A stretch of 64,000 nt of DNA from Duganella dendranthematis (lineage in GTDB: Bacteria; Pseudomonadota; Gammaproteobacteria; Burkholderiales; Burkholderiaceae_D). The notes under the pieces are model-generated. The model ran no database searches, had not been told where the DNA came from, and saw only the letters and a program-made list of their open reading frames with translations. The position numbers and the translations under genes are program-made. Shown piece by piece: positions 24,825 through 34,497 of this stretch (positions are counted from its first letter, which is position 1; the number at the start of each line of letters is the position of its first letter). The stretch covers positions 5,704,001 to 5,768,000 of the forward strand of contig NZ_CP051684.1 of the NCBI RefSeq assembly GCF_012849375.1. Direction: 5' to 3'.

Positions 24825-26198
24825 CTAATAGATCTCGCGGCGCAGGCGCTGCATTTGCAGGTCATGACGCTCGGCCCAACGCCGGGCGTCATCCAGCTGG
24901 CGCTCCACCCGTTGCAGATAGTCGTTCAACTCGCGCCGCTCCTGTTCCCGGCGGCGATCCTGCTTGGCCGTTTCGTCATTGGCGGGACGGTCCTTGGCTT
25001 CCTGATTGGCGCGGATCTCGCGTTCCAGTTTTCCTAACCGGTTGCGCGCATCACGCGCGCGGTTTGCCAGATCGTTCGCATCTGCCACCGCCTGGCGATA
25101 TTTGACCGCCGTGATCTCGTAATCCTGTCCACTGACGTAAGCGTGCTTCAACTGGTTCTTTACCGCCGGCGCGCAGACTTCCACCGCCATGCCGGTATTG
25201 GTGCGTCCCCGTTCAAAAGCGTTATCCGGCACGCAGTAGCGCGCATTCTCCTGACGCCAGGCGTTGGTGTAGGCATCGCGCGTGCCGGGAATCGCAAACA
25301 CGCCGTCGCGGCTGGCGTGATTGATACGGTCTTCCAGCAAAAACGGCTGGCCGTAACCGTCCGCCGCGCCAGTGGCGCGCCAATATTCGATCAGACGGGC
25401 TTCCCAGGCCTGGCGGTATTCCTGCTCGTAGATCTTCAAGCCCTTGGCCTTGGCCTCGCGTCCACGCGTGCCAAACTCCTTGCCGCTGGTGGCATCCTGC
25501 GTGCCCAGATTGCGCCAGTAGTTGACGATCTCCGCGTTCCACGCGGTGCGGTACGACTCTTCCTGTACGTCGACACCGGCGCGGCGCGCGGCGGTAGCGC
25601 GGTTGCGGAATTCGCTGTCGGGGATACCACTCCTGGCGTCCGAGTAGCCGGCATCGGACCAGAAAGTGCGGTTACCGGCGCGCCAGCCATCAGCGTAAGC
25701 AGCATCGTCAAACCGCAGCTGCGCGGCGGCCGCATTGGCGCGGCTGATGTCCTTTTGCGTGGACGGCTGGCCGCTCGCGCCATCGCGTTGACCGGCATTG
25801 CGCCAATGAGTGGAGTTACCGTTGGCCCAGCCGCCATCGTAGGCAGGACGATTCAGCGGCGTTTTGTGCTTGCGGACGTCGTCATTGTTGGAGCGCTGTT
25901 CAAACTGCGGCTGCTGTCCCTGCACGCCATCCTGTTCGCCGAGGAGGTACCACGCGTCCCAGTTACCTTGCGCCCAGCCGGCCGTGTAGCGCGCGGCGGC
26001 ATCGGCGGCAGCCGGCTTGTCGGCGTGATCGTCGCAGAAGTCCTTGCGGTCGGCGTAGTTGGCCGGCTCGCCCAGCAAGCCATCCTTATGGCCAATGGCG
26101 GTCCAGTCGCCGACCTTGCAATCGGCAATCCGCTGTTGGGTGGACTGGCATCCGGCCAGCAGCAGAATCACGGGAATCAGGCGTACGATGGTTTTCAT
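24825..26198 (-). CDS. Lipoprotein built of tandem DUF2799 repeats
   Basis: A 457-residue protein with lipoprotein signal (LIPVILLLAGCQS). The body contains six repeats with a W-x-x-x-G-x-x-D/A-G-x-x-G core: WTAIGHKDGLLG, WYLLGEQDGVQG, WRNAGQRDGASG, WSDAGYSDARSG, WRNLGTQDATSG and WRATGAADGYGQ. This core is typical of DUF2799, which usually has fewer copies. Residues about 385-457 form a highly charged helical, probably coiled-coil, end. It should sit in the outer or inner membrane facing the periplasm. Function is unknown. The repeats look like internal duplications. Confidence 0.85.
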   Translation of the reverse strand: MKTIVRLIPVILLLAGCQSTQQRIADCKVGDWTAIGHKDGLLGEPANYADRKDFCDDHADKPAAADAAARYTAGWAQGNWDAWYLLGEQDGVQGQQPQFEQRSNNDDVRKHKTPLNRPAYDGGWANGNSTHWRNAGQRDGASGQPSTQKDISRANAAAAQLRFDDAAYADGWRAGNRTFWSDAGYSDARSGIPDSEFRNRATAARRAGVDVQEESYRTAWNAEIVNYWRNLGTQDATSGKEFGTRGREAKAKGLKIYEQEYRQAWEARLIEYWRATGAADGYGQPFLLEDRINHASRDGVFAIPGTRDAYTNAWRQENARYCVPDNAFERGRTNTGMAVEVCAPAVKNQLKHAYVSGQDYEITAVKYRQAVADANDLANRARDARNRLGKLEREIRANQEAKDRPANDETAKQDRRREQERRELNDYLQRVERQLDDARRWAERHDLQMQRLRREIY

Positions 26199-26240
26199 GG
26201 CCCGAATTATAATGCCAACTTTACAATCCAGGCCAGCCAG

Positions 26241-26933
26241 CTACCATGCCACGGTGCGGCCTTGGTAATCCAGATATTCAAGTCCCGGCCTATTCAGTTT
26301 GGCCAGCATCACATCGACCAATGGCGGGATGCTGTCGGCAATAGTCAGCGGCGCATCGTCGCCACCCAACTCAGTGCGTACCCAACCTGGCGCCATCACC
26401 AGCATCGGGCGCTGCGTCTCGTCCTGCCGCGCCGCGAAACTGCGCATAAACTGATTCAGCGCCGCTTTCGTGCCGCGATAAAGCTCTCGCTGCCCCGCGT
26501 GGTTGTTGGCGATGCTGCCCTGCCCGGACGACATCACGCCGAGCAAGCCATCCGGCCGCACCAGGTGCGCCAACTTCTCCAGCACCCTCATGGGACTCAA
26601 AGCGTTGGTGATCATCAGGTTGACGAAGTCCTTGGTCGATACTTCAGCAATCGTCTGGTTTGGATCGGGATTGGTGGTGCCGGCGTTCACAAACAGGGCG
26701 TCAAAGACTCTCCCGTCCAGGCGGCCATAAAGGGCATGAAGCTGTTCGCTGAATGTGATGTCCAGCGTTTCAATCTCCAGCTGGAACGGATGCGTGTCGG
26801 CCAGGCCGTGCAAAGGCGTGCTGGCGCCACCGGGGCGCACCGTCCCGACAACATGCCAGCCTTTCCCGACAAATTCCACGGCCATCGCATGACCGAGCCC
26901 GCGCGAGGCGCCGACTAACAAGATACTGGGCAT
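26241..26933 (-). CDS. Short-chain dehydrogenase/reductase
   Basis: A 230-residue SDR from the ATG at 26933, which has AGGAG upstream. LLVGASRGLGHAMA is the nucleotide-binding loop and FVNAGT the structural Asn-Ala-Gly. VMSSGQGSIANNHAGQRELYRGTKAALN, taken in parts, holds the Ser and Tyr-x-x-x-Lys catalytic residues. The substrate is unknown. It diverges from a LysR regulator gene 107 bp away, a common arrangement in which the regulator controls the enzyme. Confidence 0.87.
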   Translation of the reverse strand: MPSILLVGASRGLGHAMAVEFVGKGWHVVGTVRPGGASTPLHGLADTHPFQLEIETLDITFSEQLHALYGRLDGRVFDALFVNAGTTNPDPNQTIAEVSTKDFVNLMITNALSPMRVLEKLAHLVRPDGLLGVMSSGQGSIANNHAGQRELYRGTKAALNQFMRSFAARQDETQRPMLVMAPGWVRTELGGDDAPLTIADSIPPLVDVMLAKLNRPGLEYLDYQGRTVAW

Positions 26934-27040
26934 AGTGCTACTCCTTGGGCTGAACAAGCATCGATGATAGGCGCGGCGGGCGTCTTGCACCAGACGCCCG
27001 GCCTGCAATCGACGATTGCGTCCCACGCTATAATCGCCGC

Positions 27041-27952
27041 ATGGTCAATATCGACTTCAACCTGCTGATTGCATTGGAAGCGCTGCTGAGTGAGCGCAGC
27101 GTCACTGGCGCTGCCCGCCGCCTGGGGCTGAGCGTCTCGGCGATGAGCCGCACGCTGACCCGCCTGCGCGAAGCAACCGGCGACCGCTTGCTGCTGCAAG
27201 CCGGCCGCACGCTGGTGCTCACACCATATGCCGAGCAGCTGAATCAACAGGTGCCGGCGCTATCGCGCGACATTCAGGCTGTGCTGCGTCCAACGGATCG
27301 CCAGTGCGATCCCGCCACGCTGGAGCGCAGCTTCACCATTCGCGCCGGCGAAGGCTTCGTCGACCTGGCTGGCGCTGCGCTGATGAAGCGGATTCACAAC
27401 GCAGCGCCCCGCGTTCAGCTGAATTTCGTCCCCAAGGTCGATTGGGATGCGCAGCCTTTGCGGGACGGCGCCATCGATCTGGAAATCGGCACCGTCAAAA
27501 CCACCGCGCCCGAAATCCGTACCCGCCTGCTTTTTCGCGACCGTTATATCGGCGTGTGCCGCAAGGGACATCCGGTACTGGACGCTCATGCCATGGACGC
27601 CGCCACATATGCAGCCGCAGACCACGTGGCCGCATCACGCCCCACGCCGGTGGACGCCGCGCTGGCCGCATTGGGTCTGAAGCGGAAAATAATGATGACC
27701 GTCGCCGGCTACACCCATGCCATGCAGGTGGCCCGCCATTCCGATCTGCTGGCCATCATCCCCCACTCGTGCCTGGGCAACGCCTTCATCCCGGATCACG
27801 CGGCCGCCAACGGACTGCAAAGCTTTGAGTTGCCCGTACAGACGCCGGCTTTCAATGTTTCTGCCATCTGGCATCCACGCCTCGACAGGGATCCGGCCCA
27901 CGTCTGGCTGCGCAATGAAATCCTCGCACTCTGCCAGACTGGGTATCCCTGA
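27041..27952 (+). CDS. LysR family transcriptional regulator
   Basis: A 303-residue LysR regulator. The N-terminal winged helix-turn-helix is in NLLIALEALLSERSVTGAAR and LGLSVSAMSRTLTRLREATG. The effector domain follows, with the class pattern of NodD/SyrM-like members (CRKGHPVLD, DLLAIIPHSCL). Its start lies 107 bp from the divergent SDR gene, the likely target. It ends one base before the convergent EAL gene. Confidence 0.92.
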   Translation: MVNIDFNLLIALEALLSERSVTGAARRLGLSVSAMSRTLTRLREATGDRLLLQAGRTLVLTPYAEQLNQQVPALSRDIQAVLRPTDRQCDPATLERSFTIRAGEGFVDLAGAALMKRIHNAAPRVQLNFVPKVDWDAQPLRDGAIDLEIGTVKTTAPEIRTRLLFRDRYIGVCRKGHPVLDAHAMDAATYAAADHVAASRPTPVDAALAALGLKRKIMMTVAGYTHAMQVARHSDLLAIIPHSCLGNAFIPDHAAANGLQSFELPVQTPAFNVSAIWHPRLDRDPAHVWLRNEILALCQTGYP

Positions 27953-27953
27953 C

Positions 27954-29744
27954 TCACGCGGCGATTGCCACGTGACTATCGCGGTGCTGGATCGCGTGGG
28001 CCAGGAAGGCCGTGGCGTTAAGCGGTTTGGCGAAATGGTAGCCTTGCGCGATATCGCAACCCCACGCGCGGATCAGGCCCAGTGACTGTTCGGTCTCCAC
28101 GCCCTCCGCCACCACCTGGTAACCCAGTTCACGCGCAAGGCCGATCAGCGAACGGACGATGCGCTGGTCGCGTGGATTGGCGTCCACATTGCGGATCAGC
28201 GACTGGTCGACCTTGACCACCGTGGCCGGCACCTTCTGCAAATACGCGAAGTTGCTATAGCCGGTGCCGAAATCGTCCAGCGCGAGGCTCATGCCCAGAT
28301 CGCGGATGCCGTGCAGCGCCTTCAGGATGCCCGGCCCTTCCATCCACATGCCTTCGGTGCATTCGATCTCCACATAACGCGGATCGACATCGAATTCGCG
28401 GCAGGTCGCAGCCAGCCGCTCGACGATATCCGGTTCCGTAAAATTATAGGCCGACAGGTTGATCGCCACCTTGATCTGATTGCCCGCCGCATGCCACTCG
28501 CCGATCTGGCGGATGGCGGTGCGGATCACCCAATGCGTCAATGGCCCTATTAACGCCGTTTTCTCCACCAGCGGGATAAACTCGGCCGGCGACACCGGTC
28601 CCAGCTCCGCATGATTCCAGCGCAGCAGCGCTTCGGCGGACAGGCACGCGCCTTTGTTCAGTTCATGCTTGGGCTGATAGAACAACTCGAAGTGGCCTTG
28701 CGCGATGGAGTGACGCACATCGTTCAGCAGGCGGAAAGCGCGCTGCTGCTTTTCGTCTTCCGCGTTGCTGTACTGGCTCCAGCGCTGCTGGTTGACCATC
28801 GCGTGATTGATCGCGGCAGCGGCCTTGCGCGGCGCGTCCTGGGCTGCGTTCTGGCATAGCTCAAACACCACGATGCCGCCGAAGCTGTTCAACGCCATCG
28901 GGATATTCAAGCCGTTCAGCGGCGCCTCCAGCGCCTCGTCAAGCCCATGCAGGTAGCGGATGAAACCATCCGTATCCTCGTCGCGCGACAGAATGGCGAA
29001 GCGCGCATCGTTAAGGTGATACACCTGTGCCCTGCCCTCAAACAGCTGGATCAATCGCGCGCCGACTTCTCGAACCAGCGCATCGTAGACTGCCGCGCCC
29101 AGCACGCGAATGATTTCGAACGACTTGGCCGCATCCGGCATGGCGATATCCGCCAGCACGCGGGGCTGCTGCGGATACAGGCGCGCTTGCGTGGTCAAGT
29201 CTTCAAACAGCTGGTATTTATTGGGAATGCCGCTGACCGCATCCACATGGCCGACCGCGCGGCCCAGCGTGATGTGCGCCATCACCAGCGATGCCAGGCG
29301 GGCCAGCTTGTCCTTTTCGGCAGCGTTCAGGCTGCGCGGCCGCTGATCGATGACGCACAGCGCGCCGATGGCGTAGCCGTCCACCGTAATCAGCGGCGCG
29401 CCGGCGTAAAAGCGCACCGCCTGCGGGCCGGTCACCATCGGATTATCGGCAAAGCGCGCGTCCAGCAGCGTGTCTTCCACCACCAGTACGCTGGCCTGCT
29501 GGATGGTGTAGTTGCAGAAGGTTTGTTCACGATCCGTGTTTGGCGGGCAGAAACCGACGGTGGACTTGAGCCACTGGCGGTCGCTGTCCAGCAGCGAGAT
29601 GTAAGCGCCATCGGCGCCGAATATTTCCATCGCCAGCCGGGTGATGGCGTCAAAATATTCGCTGGTGTTGGTGTTCAAAATACCCAGTTGGTGGAGCGCC
29701 TGAATGCGCTCCGGCTCGGAATTCCTGAGCAAAATCTGCTGCAT
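27954..29744 (-). CDS. GAF-degenerate GGDEF-EAL cyclic-di-GMP phosphodiesterase
   Basis: A 596-residue cytoplasmic protein. Residues 10-155 are a GAF domain (AYISLLDSDRQWLKSTVGF, FYAGAPLITVDGYAIGALCVID). Residues about 165-310 look like a GGDEF domain without the GGDEF signature (LNDARFAILSRDED in its place), so no cyclase activity is expected. Residues 335-590 form an EAL domain with the metal and substrate residues present: AEALLRW, INLSAYNF, EIECTEG, DDFGTGYSN, KVDQSLI and AEGVETE. It should degrade c-di-GMP. Its ATG is 2 bp after the stop of the chemoreceptor gene, suggesting one sensory unit. Confidence 0.92.
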   Translation of the reverse strand: MQQILLRNSEPERIQALHQLGILNTNTSEYFDAITRLAMEIFGADGAYISLLDSDRQWLKSTVGFCPPNTDREQTFCNYTIQQASVLVVEDTLLDARFADNPMVTGPQAVRFYAGAPLITVDGYAIGALCVIDQRPRSLNAAEKDKLARLASLVMAHITLGRAVGHVDAVSGIPNKYQLFEDLTTQARLYPQQPRVLADIAMPDAAKSFEIIRVLGAAVYDALVREVGARLIQLFEGRAQVYHLNDARFAILSRDEDTDGFIRYLHGLDEALEAPLNGLNIPMALNSFGGIVVFELCQNAAQDAPRKAAAAINHAMVNQQRWSQYSNAEDEKQQRAFRLLNDVRHSIAQGHFELFYQPKHELNKGACLSAEALLRWNHAELGPVSPAEFIPLVEKTALIGPLTHWVIRTAIRQIGEWHAAGNQIKVAINLSAYNFTEPDIVERLAATCREFDVDPRYVEIECTEGMWMEGPGILKALHGIRDLGMSLALDDFGTGYSNFAYLQKVPATVVKVDQSLIRNVDANPRDQRIVRSLIGLARELGYQVVAEGVETEQSLGLIRAWGCDIAQGYHFAKPLNATAFLAHAIQHRDSHVAIAA

Positions 29745-29746
29745 TC

Positions 29747-31405
29747 TTACGCTCCCACTGGCGCCGGCAGCAAGCCGACGCGGACTTCGGTACGTGCAGC
29801 GGCCCGTACCGGCTGCGCATTCCAGCCTTCGCGGCGGGTCTTGAACACGCTGACGGCGTTATTCAGATGCGCTGCTTGCTCTTGCAGCACTTCGACTTCG
29901 CCGGCCGCGTGCTCCACCAGTGCGGCGTTCTGCTGCGTCACCTGATCCATCTGCGAGATGGCGCGGTTGACTTCCTCGATGCCCACGCTCTGCTCATTGC
30001 TGGCCAGCGTGATCGCGCTCACCATGTCACTCACCTGCTTCACGCTATGCACGATATCGCGCATGGTGGTGCCGGCGTGTTCCACCAGCGCAGTGCCGGC
30101 GTGGATCTTGGCGACCGATTCATCGATCAGCGTTTTTACTTCGCGCGCTGCCGTGGAGCTGCGTTGCGCAAGATTGCGCACTTCGGTCGCCACCACCGCA
30201 AAGCCACGGCCCTGTTCACCGGCGCGTGCTGCTTCCACTGCCGCATTCAACGCCAGGATATTGGTCTGGAAGGCGATACCGTCGATCACGCTGATGATCT
30301 CTTCGATCTTGCGCGACGAAACATCGATGGCATTCATCGTCTGCACCACTTCGTCGACAATCTCGCCGCCCTTGCTGGCGATATCGGATGCGTTGTGCGC
30401 CAGGCTGTTGGCGTCGCGGGCGCTGTCGGCGTTTTGCTTGACGGTGGCGGTCAGTTCTTCCATCGCCGATGCAGTTTCCTCCAGCGAGCTGGCCTGGTCT
30501 TCCGTGCGCCCCGACAGGTGCTGGTTCTGCTCCGAGATCTGGTCGCTGATGCTGCTGACGGCGACAGCAGCTTCATGCACTTCGGTGACGGTGCTACGCA
30601 GGTTGCGGCTCATCTTCACCAGCACGGCCATGATGCTATCCTTATCCTGGCCGCGCAATGCTACTTCGTGATACAACTCGCCACGGTCCACCGCATTGGC
30701 CAGCGCTTTGACTTCCGCCGGTTCCGCGCCGAGCGTGCGCAGCAGGTACTGCGTCACGCGCCATGCAACCACCACGCCGATGGCGATGGCAATCGCCGCA
30801 GCCAACAGGGCCAGCGACTGGAAGTTGTGCGCGCCTTTACGCGCCAGTTCCGATTCCGCCTCGGTCAGCTTTTCTTCCTGGTCGATGAAGCCATTGATGC
30901 TGCCCAGCCAATCGGTGAAGGCCGGCTTGGCTTCATCCAGCATCATCTTGCGGGTGCTGTCGGTATCACCAGCGCGGCGGGCTTCCACAATTTTCTTGAT
31001 CAGCGGCGTGGCGCGGGCTTCGCTCTGCTTGATCTTGTTCAACCAATCGCGTTCTTCCGGCGTGACTTTGGCTTTGGCGTCGCTGATCATCGCATCCAGC
31101 GGCTGCGCGGAGCGCTGATAATCGCCATCCAGTTTCTCGATCTGCGTGGTCACCGCAGCCAGCTCACCATCACTGACCAAGGCCACGTCGCGCAACGCAA
31201 TCGCGCGATCGTGCACGCTGCCGCGCAAGTTGACGGCATGCCGCTGCTTAACGTTATTCACTTCGCTGATGTGTTGGAGGCTGTTGTCGATGGCATTGAC
31301 CTTGATAACGCTCAGTATCGACAGCACTAGCATCATCGCCAGCACGATGCCGAAACCGATGCTCAGACGGGCGGCGACGCTGATTTCATTCTTATTCGTT
31401 TCCAT
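29747..31405 (-). CDS. Methyl-accepting chemotaxis protein
   Basis: A 552-residue chemoreceptor from the ATG at 31405, with AAAGGA upstream. An N-terminal helix ([19 protein letters not shown]), a periplasmic four-helix-bundle sensor of about 140 residues, a second helix and a HAMP region come first. The signalling domain follows, with the hairpin tip [36 protein letters not shown] seen in full around residues 370-405. No CheR-binding pentapeptide ends the protein. The ligand is unknown. It is cotranscribed with the EAL protein gene. Confidence 0.94.
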   Translation of the reverse strand: METNKNEISVAARLSIGFGIVLAMMLVLSILSVIKVNAIDNSLQHISEVNNVKQRHAVNLRGSVHDRAIALRDVALVSDGELAAVTTQIEKLDGDYQRSAQPLDAMISDAKAKVTPEERDWLNKIKQSEARATPLIKKIVEARRAGDTDSTRKMMLDEAKPAFTDWLGSINGFIDQEEKLTEAESELARKGAHNFQSLALLAAAIAIAIGVVVAWRVTQYLLRTLGAEPAEVKALANAVDRGELYHEVALRGQDKDSIMAVLVKMSRNLRSTVTEVHEAAVAVSSISDQISEQNQHLSGRTEDQASSLEETASAMEELTATVKQNADSARDANSLAHNASDIASKGGEIVDEVVQTMNAIDVSSRKIEEIISVIDGIAFQTNILALNAAVEAARAGEQGRGFAVVATEVRNLAQRSSTAAREVKTLIDESVAKIHAGTALVEHAGTTMRDIVHSVKQVSDMVSAITLASNEQSVGIEEVNRAISQMDQVTQQNAALVEHAAGEVEVLQEQAAHLNNAVSVFKTRREGWNAQPVRAAARTEVRVGLLPAPVGA

Positions 31406-31589
31406 TGCAGTTCCTTTAGATCGCACACGAGATATCCGCATCATATTTTGTTTCAGCAATTTCGTTAAATGGATTGATTAAATCCATTCAATAGTCATTG
31501 CCTATTAACAATATCCATGCGTCAACTTGGATGGAACTTTACTACTTGAAGATAGGGAAAACACCTCTCTAACGAGGTAGCGGCAGGTG

Positions 31590-32816
31590 TTAGAAACGCC
31601 AGCGCAGCGATACCGTAAAGCTGCGTTCGGTTTGCTGCGGAAGTTCAGCGAGCAGGCGCCGCGCTGACCGGTCGCTGCGGACCAGCAGCGCCTCGCTCAT
31701 CAGGGACAGGCTGTCCGACAGCGGCCAATCGTAGGCCAGCGCCACCCCATAGCCGTTTTCGTCGTTGGGATCGGCGGGCAGGATGTCGTGCCCTCGCGTG
31801 CGGAAATGATCGTAGCGAATCGCCGCCGTGCCGCCGCCAAGCGGATGGCTGGCCAGTGCAAACCACGACTGGAAATCCAGCGCCACCGCGTTGGGGCCCA
31901 TCAGCGTATCGCCGCGCATGGTCTGTATCGCCAGTTCCCACTGACCCTGCGGCCGCCACACGGCGCTGACATGGTCGAAGCGCGTGCGCCAGCTGTACTG
32001 CCCGTCCTTGACCGCCATCGGATCGGCCAGATTATCGTAATGCAGCGCGGCCAGCTCCAGTCGCGTGCCGACATTGAAATTGGCGCCGGCGTAGTAGCCG
32101 AGCCGTCCATCCACTTCGCGGAACGGATGGATGTCACGCCATTGCCGTGGGATCGCGCCGTCGCTCCGGTACACCGGCAAGTCGGGCAGCTTGACTGTAT
32201 CGAAGCGGCCGGCGATGCGGTCGCTGATCGACCAGCCGCGCCATGCCAGCAACGTCCCGGTGGGATCATTGCCGTTGAAGACCGCCGCCACCACGCCCAC
32301 GTCATACGGCGCATCGACATAGCGGCCCAGCCGTCGCGCACTCCACTCCACGCCGTTGGTGCGCAGCTCTTCGCCGATCCAGCTATTGATGGCGGAACTG
32401 GAGATGGTGTGTTTCGGCACCCAGCCGAGGCTGTCGTAGTCGATTTCCACGCTGGTCGGCGGGAAGAAGAAGCCGGCCTTGACGCGCGTCTTCCAGGCGC
32501 CGGCCGGCACCGGACTCCATGCCAGCCAAGCCTCGCGCACATCGACTATGCCGCGATGCTGCTGGTCGGCGCTCAGTTCCAGCGTGCCGCTGATGCTGTC
32601 GGTGATATCGGCATCGCCATGCAGCACGGCCTGGCCGATGCTCAAGCGCGGCGAGTTGGCGTCATAGCGCGTCTTGCCCATGCCGCTGTCCAGGAAGCTG
32701 CGGCTGGCGTCGGAATCGACGGCGCGCACATCGACCAGTCCACGCCATTCGGCCGCCTGCGCGCAGCCGGCGGCAAACACCAGCAAACCGAGGAAGGGAC
32801 GCGACGTGGTTATCAT
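31590..32816 (-). CDS. Outer-membrane beta-barrel protein (porin-like)
   Basis: About 408 residues from the ATG at 32816, which starts a signal peptide ending AAGCAQAAEW. The sequence alternates polar and hydrophobic residues with many aromatic girdle residues, and it ends FTVSLRWRF with the C-terminal Phe of outer-membrane barrels. The length suits a 16-stranded porin, but I do not recognise the family. It diverges from a gene for a small, probably also beta-barrel, protein 56 bp away. Cargo is unknown. Confidence 0.75.
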   Translation of the reverse strand: MITTSRPFLGLLVFAAGCAQAAEWRGLVDVRAVDSDASRSFLDSGMGKTRYDANSPRLSIGQAVLHGDADITDSISGTLELSADQQHRGIVDVREAWLAWSPVPAGAWKTRVKAGFFFPPTSVEIDYDSLGWVPKHTISSSAINSWIGEELRTNGVEWSARRLGRYVDAPYDVGVVAAVFNGNDPTGTLLAWRGWSISDRIAGRFDTVKLPDLPVYRSDGAIPRQWRDIHPFREVDGRLGYYAGANFNVGTRLELAALHYDNLADPMAVKDGQYSWRTRFDHVSAVWRPQGQWELAIQTMRGDTLMGPNAVALDFQSWFALASHPLGGGTAAIRYDHFRTRGHDILPADPNDENGYGVALAYDWPLSDSLSLMSEALLVRSDRSARRLLAELPQQTERSFTVSLRWRF

Positions 32817-32872
32817 GCCCGCATCATACACGGCTATAATCCCAGTCCTCAACATGACGAAGAAAGCTTCGG

Positions 32873-33361
32873 ATGATTAATAGTTTGCGTATTGCCGGGC
32901 TGGCGTTGCTGGCCTGCGTGTCCGGTGCGGCCATGGCCGACGGTTTCGAGACCATCGAGGCGAAGCCGCTGCAGGAAGTGTGGATCAATGGTGGCTTTTA
33001 CTCTTACCACTTCCAGCGCGATAAAGGCCTGAACGACAGCAATCCGGGCCTGGGCGGGGAATGGCGCTTTTCGACGGTGGCGTCGGTAACGGCGGGACGC
33101 TTCTATAACAGCGACCGCGCTTATTCCAACTACGCGGGCGTGTATTACCAGCCGTGGAAAATCGGCCCGGTGCGCATCGGCGCGGTGGTGGGCGGTTTTA
33201 GCGGCTACCCTAAAATGCGCGATGGCGGCTGGTTCCCCGCCGCCATCCCTACCCTCAGCTACGAATATGAACGCGTTGGCGTCAACGTCGCCATCGTGCC
33301 GTCGTACAAAGACCGTTTGTACGGCGCGCTGTCGATTCAGCTCAAGCTGAAGGCATTCTAA
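32873..33361 (+). CDS. Small exported protein, probable 8-stranded beta-barrel
   Basis: A 162-residue protein with a signal peptide ending VSGAAMADG. Alternating strands rich in Tyr and Gly (EVWINGGFYSYHF, GVYYQPWKIGPVRIGAVVGGF, VGVNVAIVPSYKDRLYGALS) and the C-terminal KLKAF fit a small outer-membrane barrel of PagP or similar size. I cannot assign a reaction. The gene diverges from the porin-like gene, and its end overlaps the convergent RNA ligase gene by 20 bp. Confidence 0.72.
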   Translation: MINSLRIAGLALLACVSGAAMADGFETIEAKPLQEVWINGGFYSYHFQRDKGLNDSNPGLGGEWRFSTVASVTAGRFYNSDRAYSNYAGVYYQPWKIGPVRIGAVVGGFSGYPKMRDGGWFPAAIPTLSYEYERVGVNVAIVPSYKDRLYGALSIQLKLKAF

Positions 33362-33935
33362 AGCGCGCCAGCACGTTGTAAGGACGTGCCTGGCCGATAT
33401 GACTGTGCAGCAGGACGAACTCGCGCACGGTCCATTCCACCGGCGTTACGCCTTGCGGTGGAACCGTCACATCGTCATACAGCAGTGTGACGTGCGGCGT
33501 GTAGCTGGCTGGATTGCCGGGGATGCCCGCTTTGTGCAGCGCGCTGTTCAGGTTACGGTACAGCGCCGCCACACCGGTCACGCCATCGCCGCCAGTTAGC
33601 ACGAACGGCCGGTTGCGGGCGCGATTGACGAAGGTCTGTGCGGTGTCGAAGCTGGCTACAAAGGGCGGCGTAGCGCCGGCCACCTGCGTTGCTGCTTGCG
33701 ACGCGCGCGCGATCAGCGCATCCGGCATGCCGGCAAAATCGCCCAGATTACACAAAGTGCAGTGCAGTTTGGCGTCGGCAATCGGCCGGCCTTGCATGCC
33801 ATGCTGCGCTTTCAGCGTCGCCGTTAGCGCGCCGATGTCGGCGATGGCCGGAGCATCCGGCGCGATGGCGAAGAAGATCCGGTCCGTCAGTTTTGGCGGC
33901 GGTTCAAAATCAAATAGCGATGCTTGTTGGCTCAT
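33342..33935 (-). CDS. thpR: 2'-5' RNA ligase/2H phosphoesterase (ThpR/LigT family)
   Basis: A 197-residue 2H phosphoesterase. The two hallmark motifs are present as LHCTLCNLG and PHVTLLYDD (H-x-T twice). FFAIAPD at the N-terminus is a family block. Members are RNA 2',3'-cyclic phosphodiesterases that can also join RNA ends in vitro. The gene follows regA with a 10-bp gap on the same strand, so it may be read through from the cyo-reg operon. The biological role is not known from context. Confidence 0.88.
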   Translation of the reverse strand: MSQQASLFDFEPPPKLTDRIFFAIAPDAPAIADIGALTATLKAQHGMQGRPIADAKLHCTLCNLGDFAGMPDALIARASQAATQVAGATPPFVASFDTAQTFVNRARNRPFVLTGGDGVTGVAALYRNLNSALHKAGIPGNPASYTPHVTLLYDDVTVPPQGVTPVEWTVREFVLLHSHIGQARPYNVLARFRMPSA

Positions 33936-33945
33936 ATTTTCGGGC

Positions 33946-34497
33946 TCACTTCACCCGTTGTTTCTCAAGTTTGCGCGCCAGCGTGCGGCGGTGCATGCCG
34001 AGACGCCGCGCCGCTTCGGAGATATTGAAATCGGTCTCCGCGAGCACCGTATGAATATGTTCCCACTCCAAGGTCTTGACCGACGTGGTGCGAGAACTCA
34101 GTTCCAGGTCCGCCGCGCCGGCCACGTGCTCGAACGCGGCTTCGATATCGTCGGTGTTAGATGGTTTGGCCAGGTACTGGCAGGCCCCCAGCTTGATCGC
34201 CTCCACCGCTGTATTGATGCTGGCGAAGCCGGTCAGCACCACAATCAGCATCTCTTCGTCATGCTCGTGCAGCATCTGCACGCAGGCCAGGCCGGACGAA
34301 TTGCCCTTCAATTTCAAGTCCACCACGGCGTAACCGGGCGAATGATCGACCAGCAGCGCGCTGGCGTCGTCCACGTTTTCCGCCAGCAGCACCTGATAGC
34401 CGCGCCGCTCGAAGGAACGCCCCAATGTACGGGCGAAGGCTGCATCATCTTCTACCAGCAGCAGTACTCGATCTTCTGCTCGATCTTCTGTCGTCAT
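33946..34497 (-). CDS. regA: RegA/PrrA/ActR-type response regulator
   Basis: A 183-residue response regulator. The receiver domain has acidic residues at 17-18, phosphoacceptor Asp60 (YAVVDLKLKG) and Lys111. The C-terminal Fis-type helix-turn-helix (ISEAARRLGMHRRTLARKL) is the RegA form. RegA-type regulators control respiration, carbon fixation and other redox processes in proteobacteria. Its ATG overlaps the regB stop, and the pair directly follows the quinol oxidase and surf1 genes, its likely targets. Confidence 0.93.
   Translation of the reverse strand: MTTEDRAEDRVLLLVEDDAAFARTLGRSFERRGYQVLLAENVDDASALLVDHSPGYAVVDLKLKGNSSGLACVQMLHEHDEEMLIVVLTGFASINTAVEAIKLGACQYLAKPSNTDDIEAAFEHVAGAADLELSSRTTSVKTLEWEHIHTVLAETDFNISEAARRLGMHRRTLARKLEKQRVK

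Noticed and set aside
31406..31589. Sigma-28 promoter of the chemoreceptor gene
   Set aside because: A TAAAGTTC-like -35 exists on the minus strand, but the -10 match and spacing are poor.
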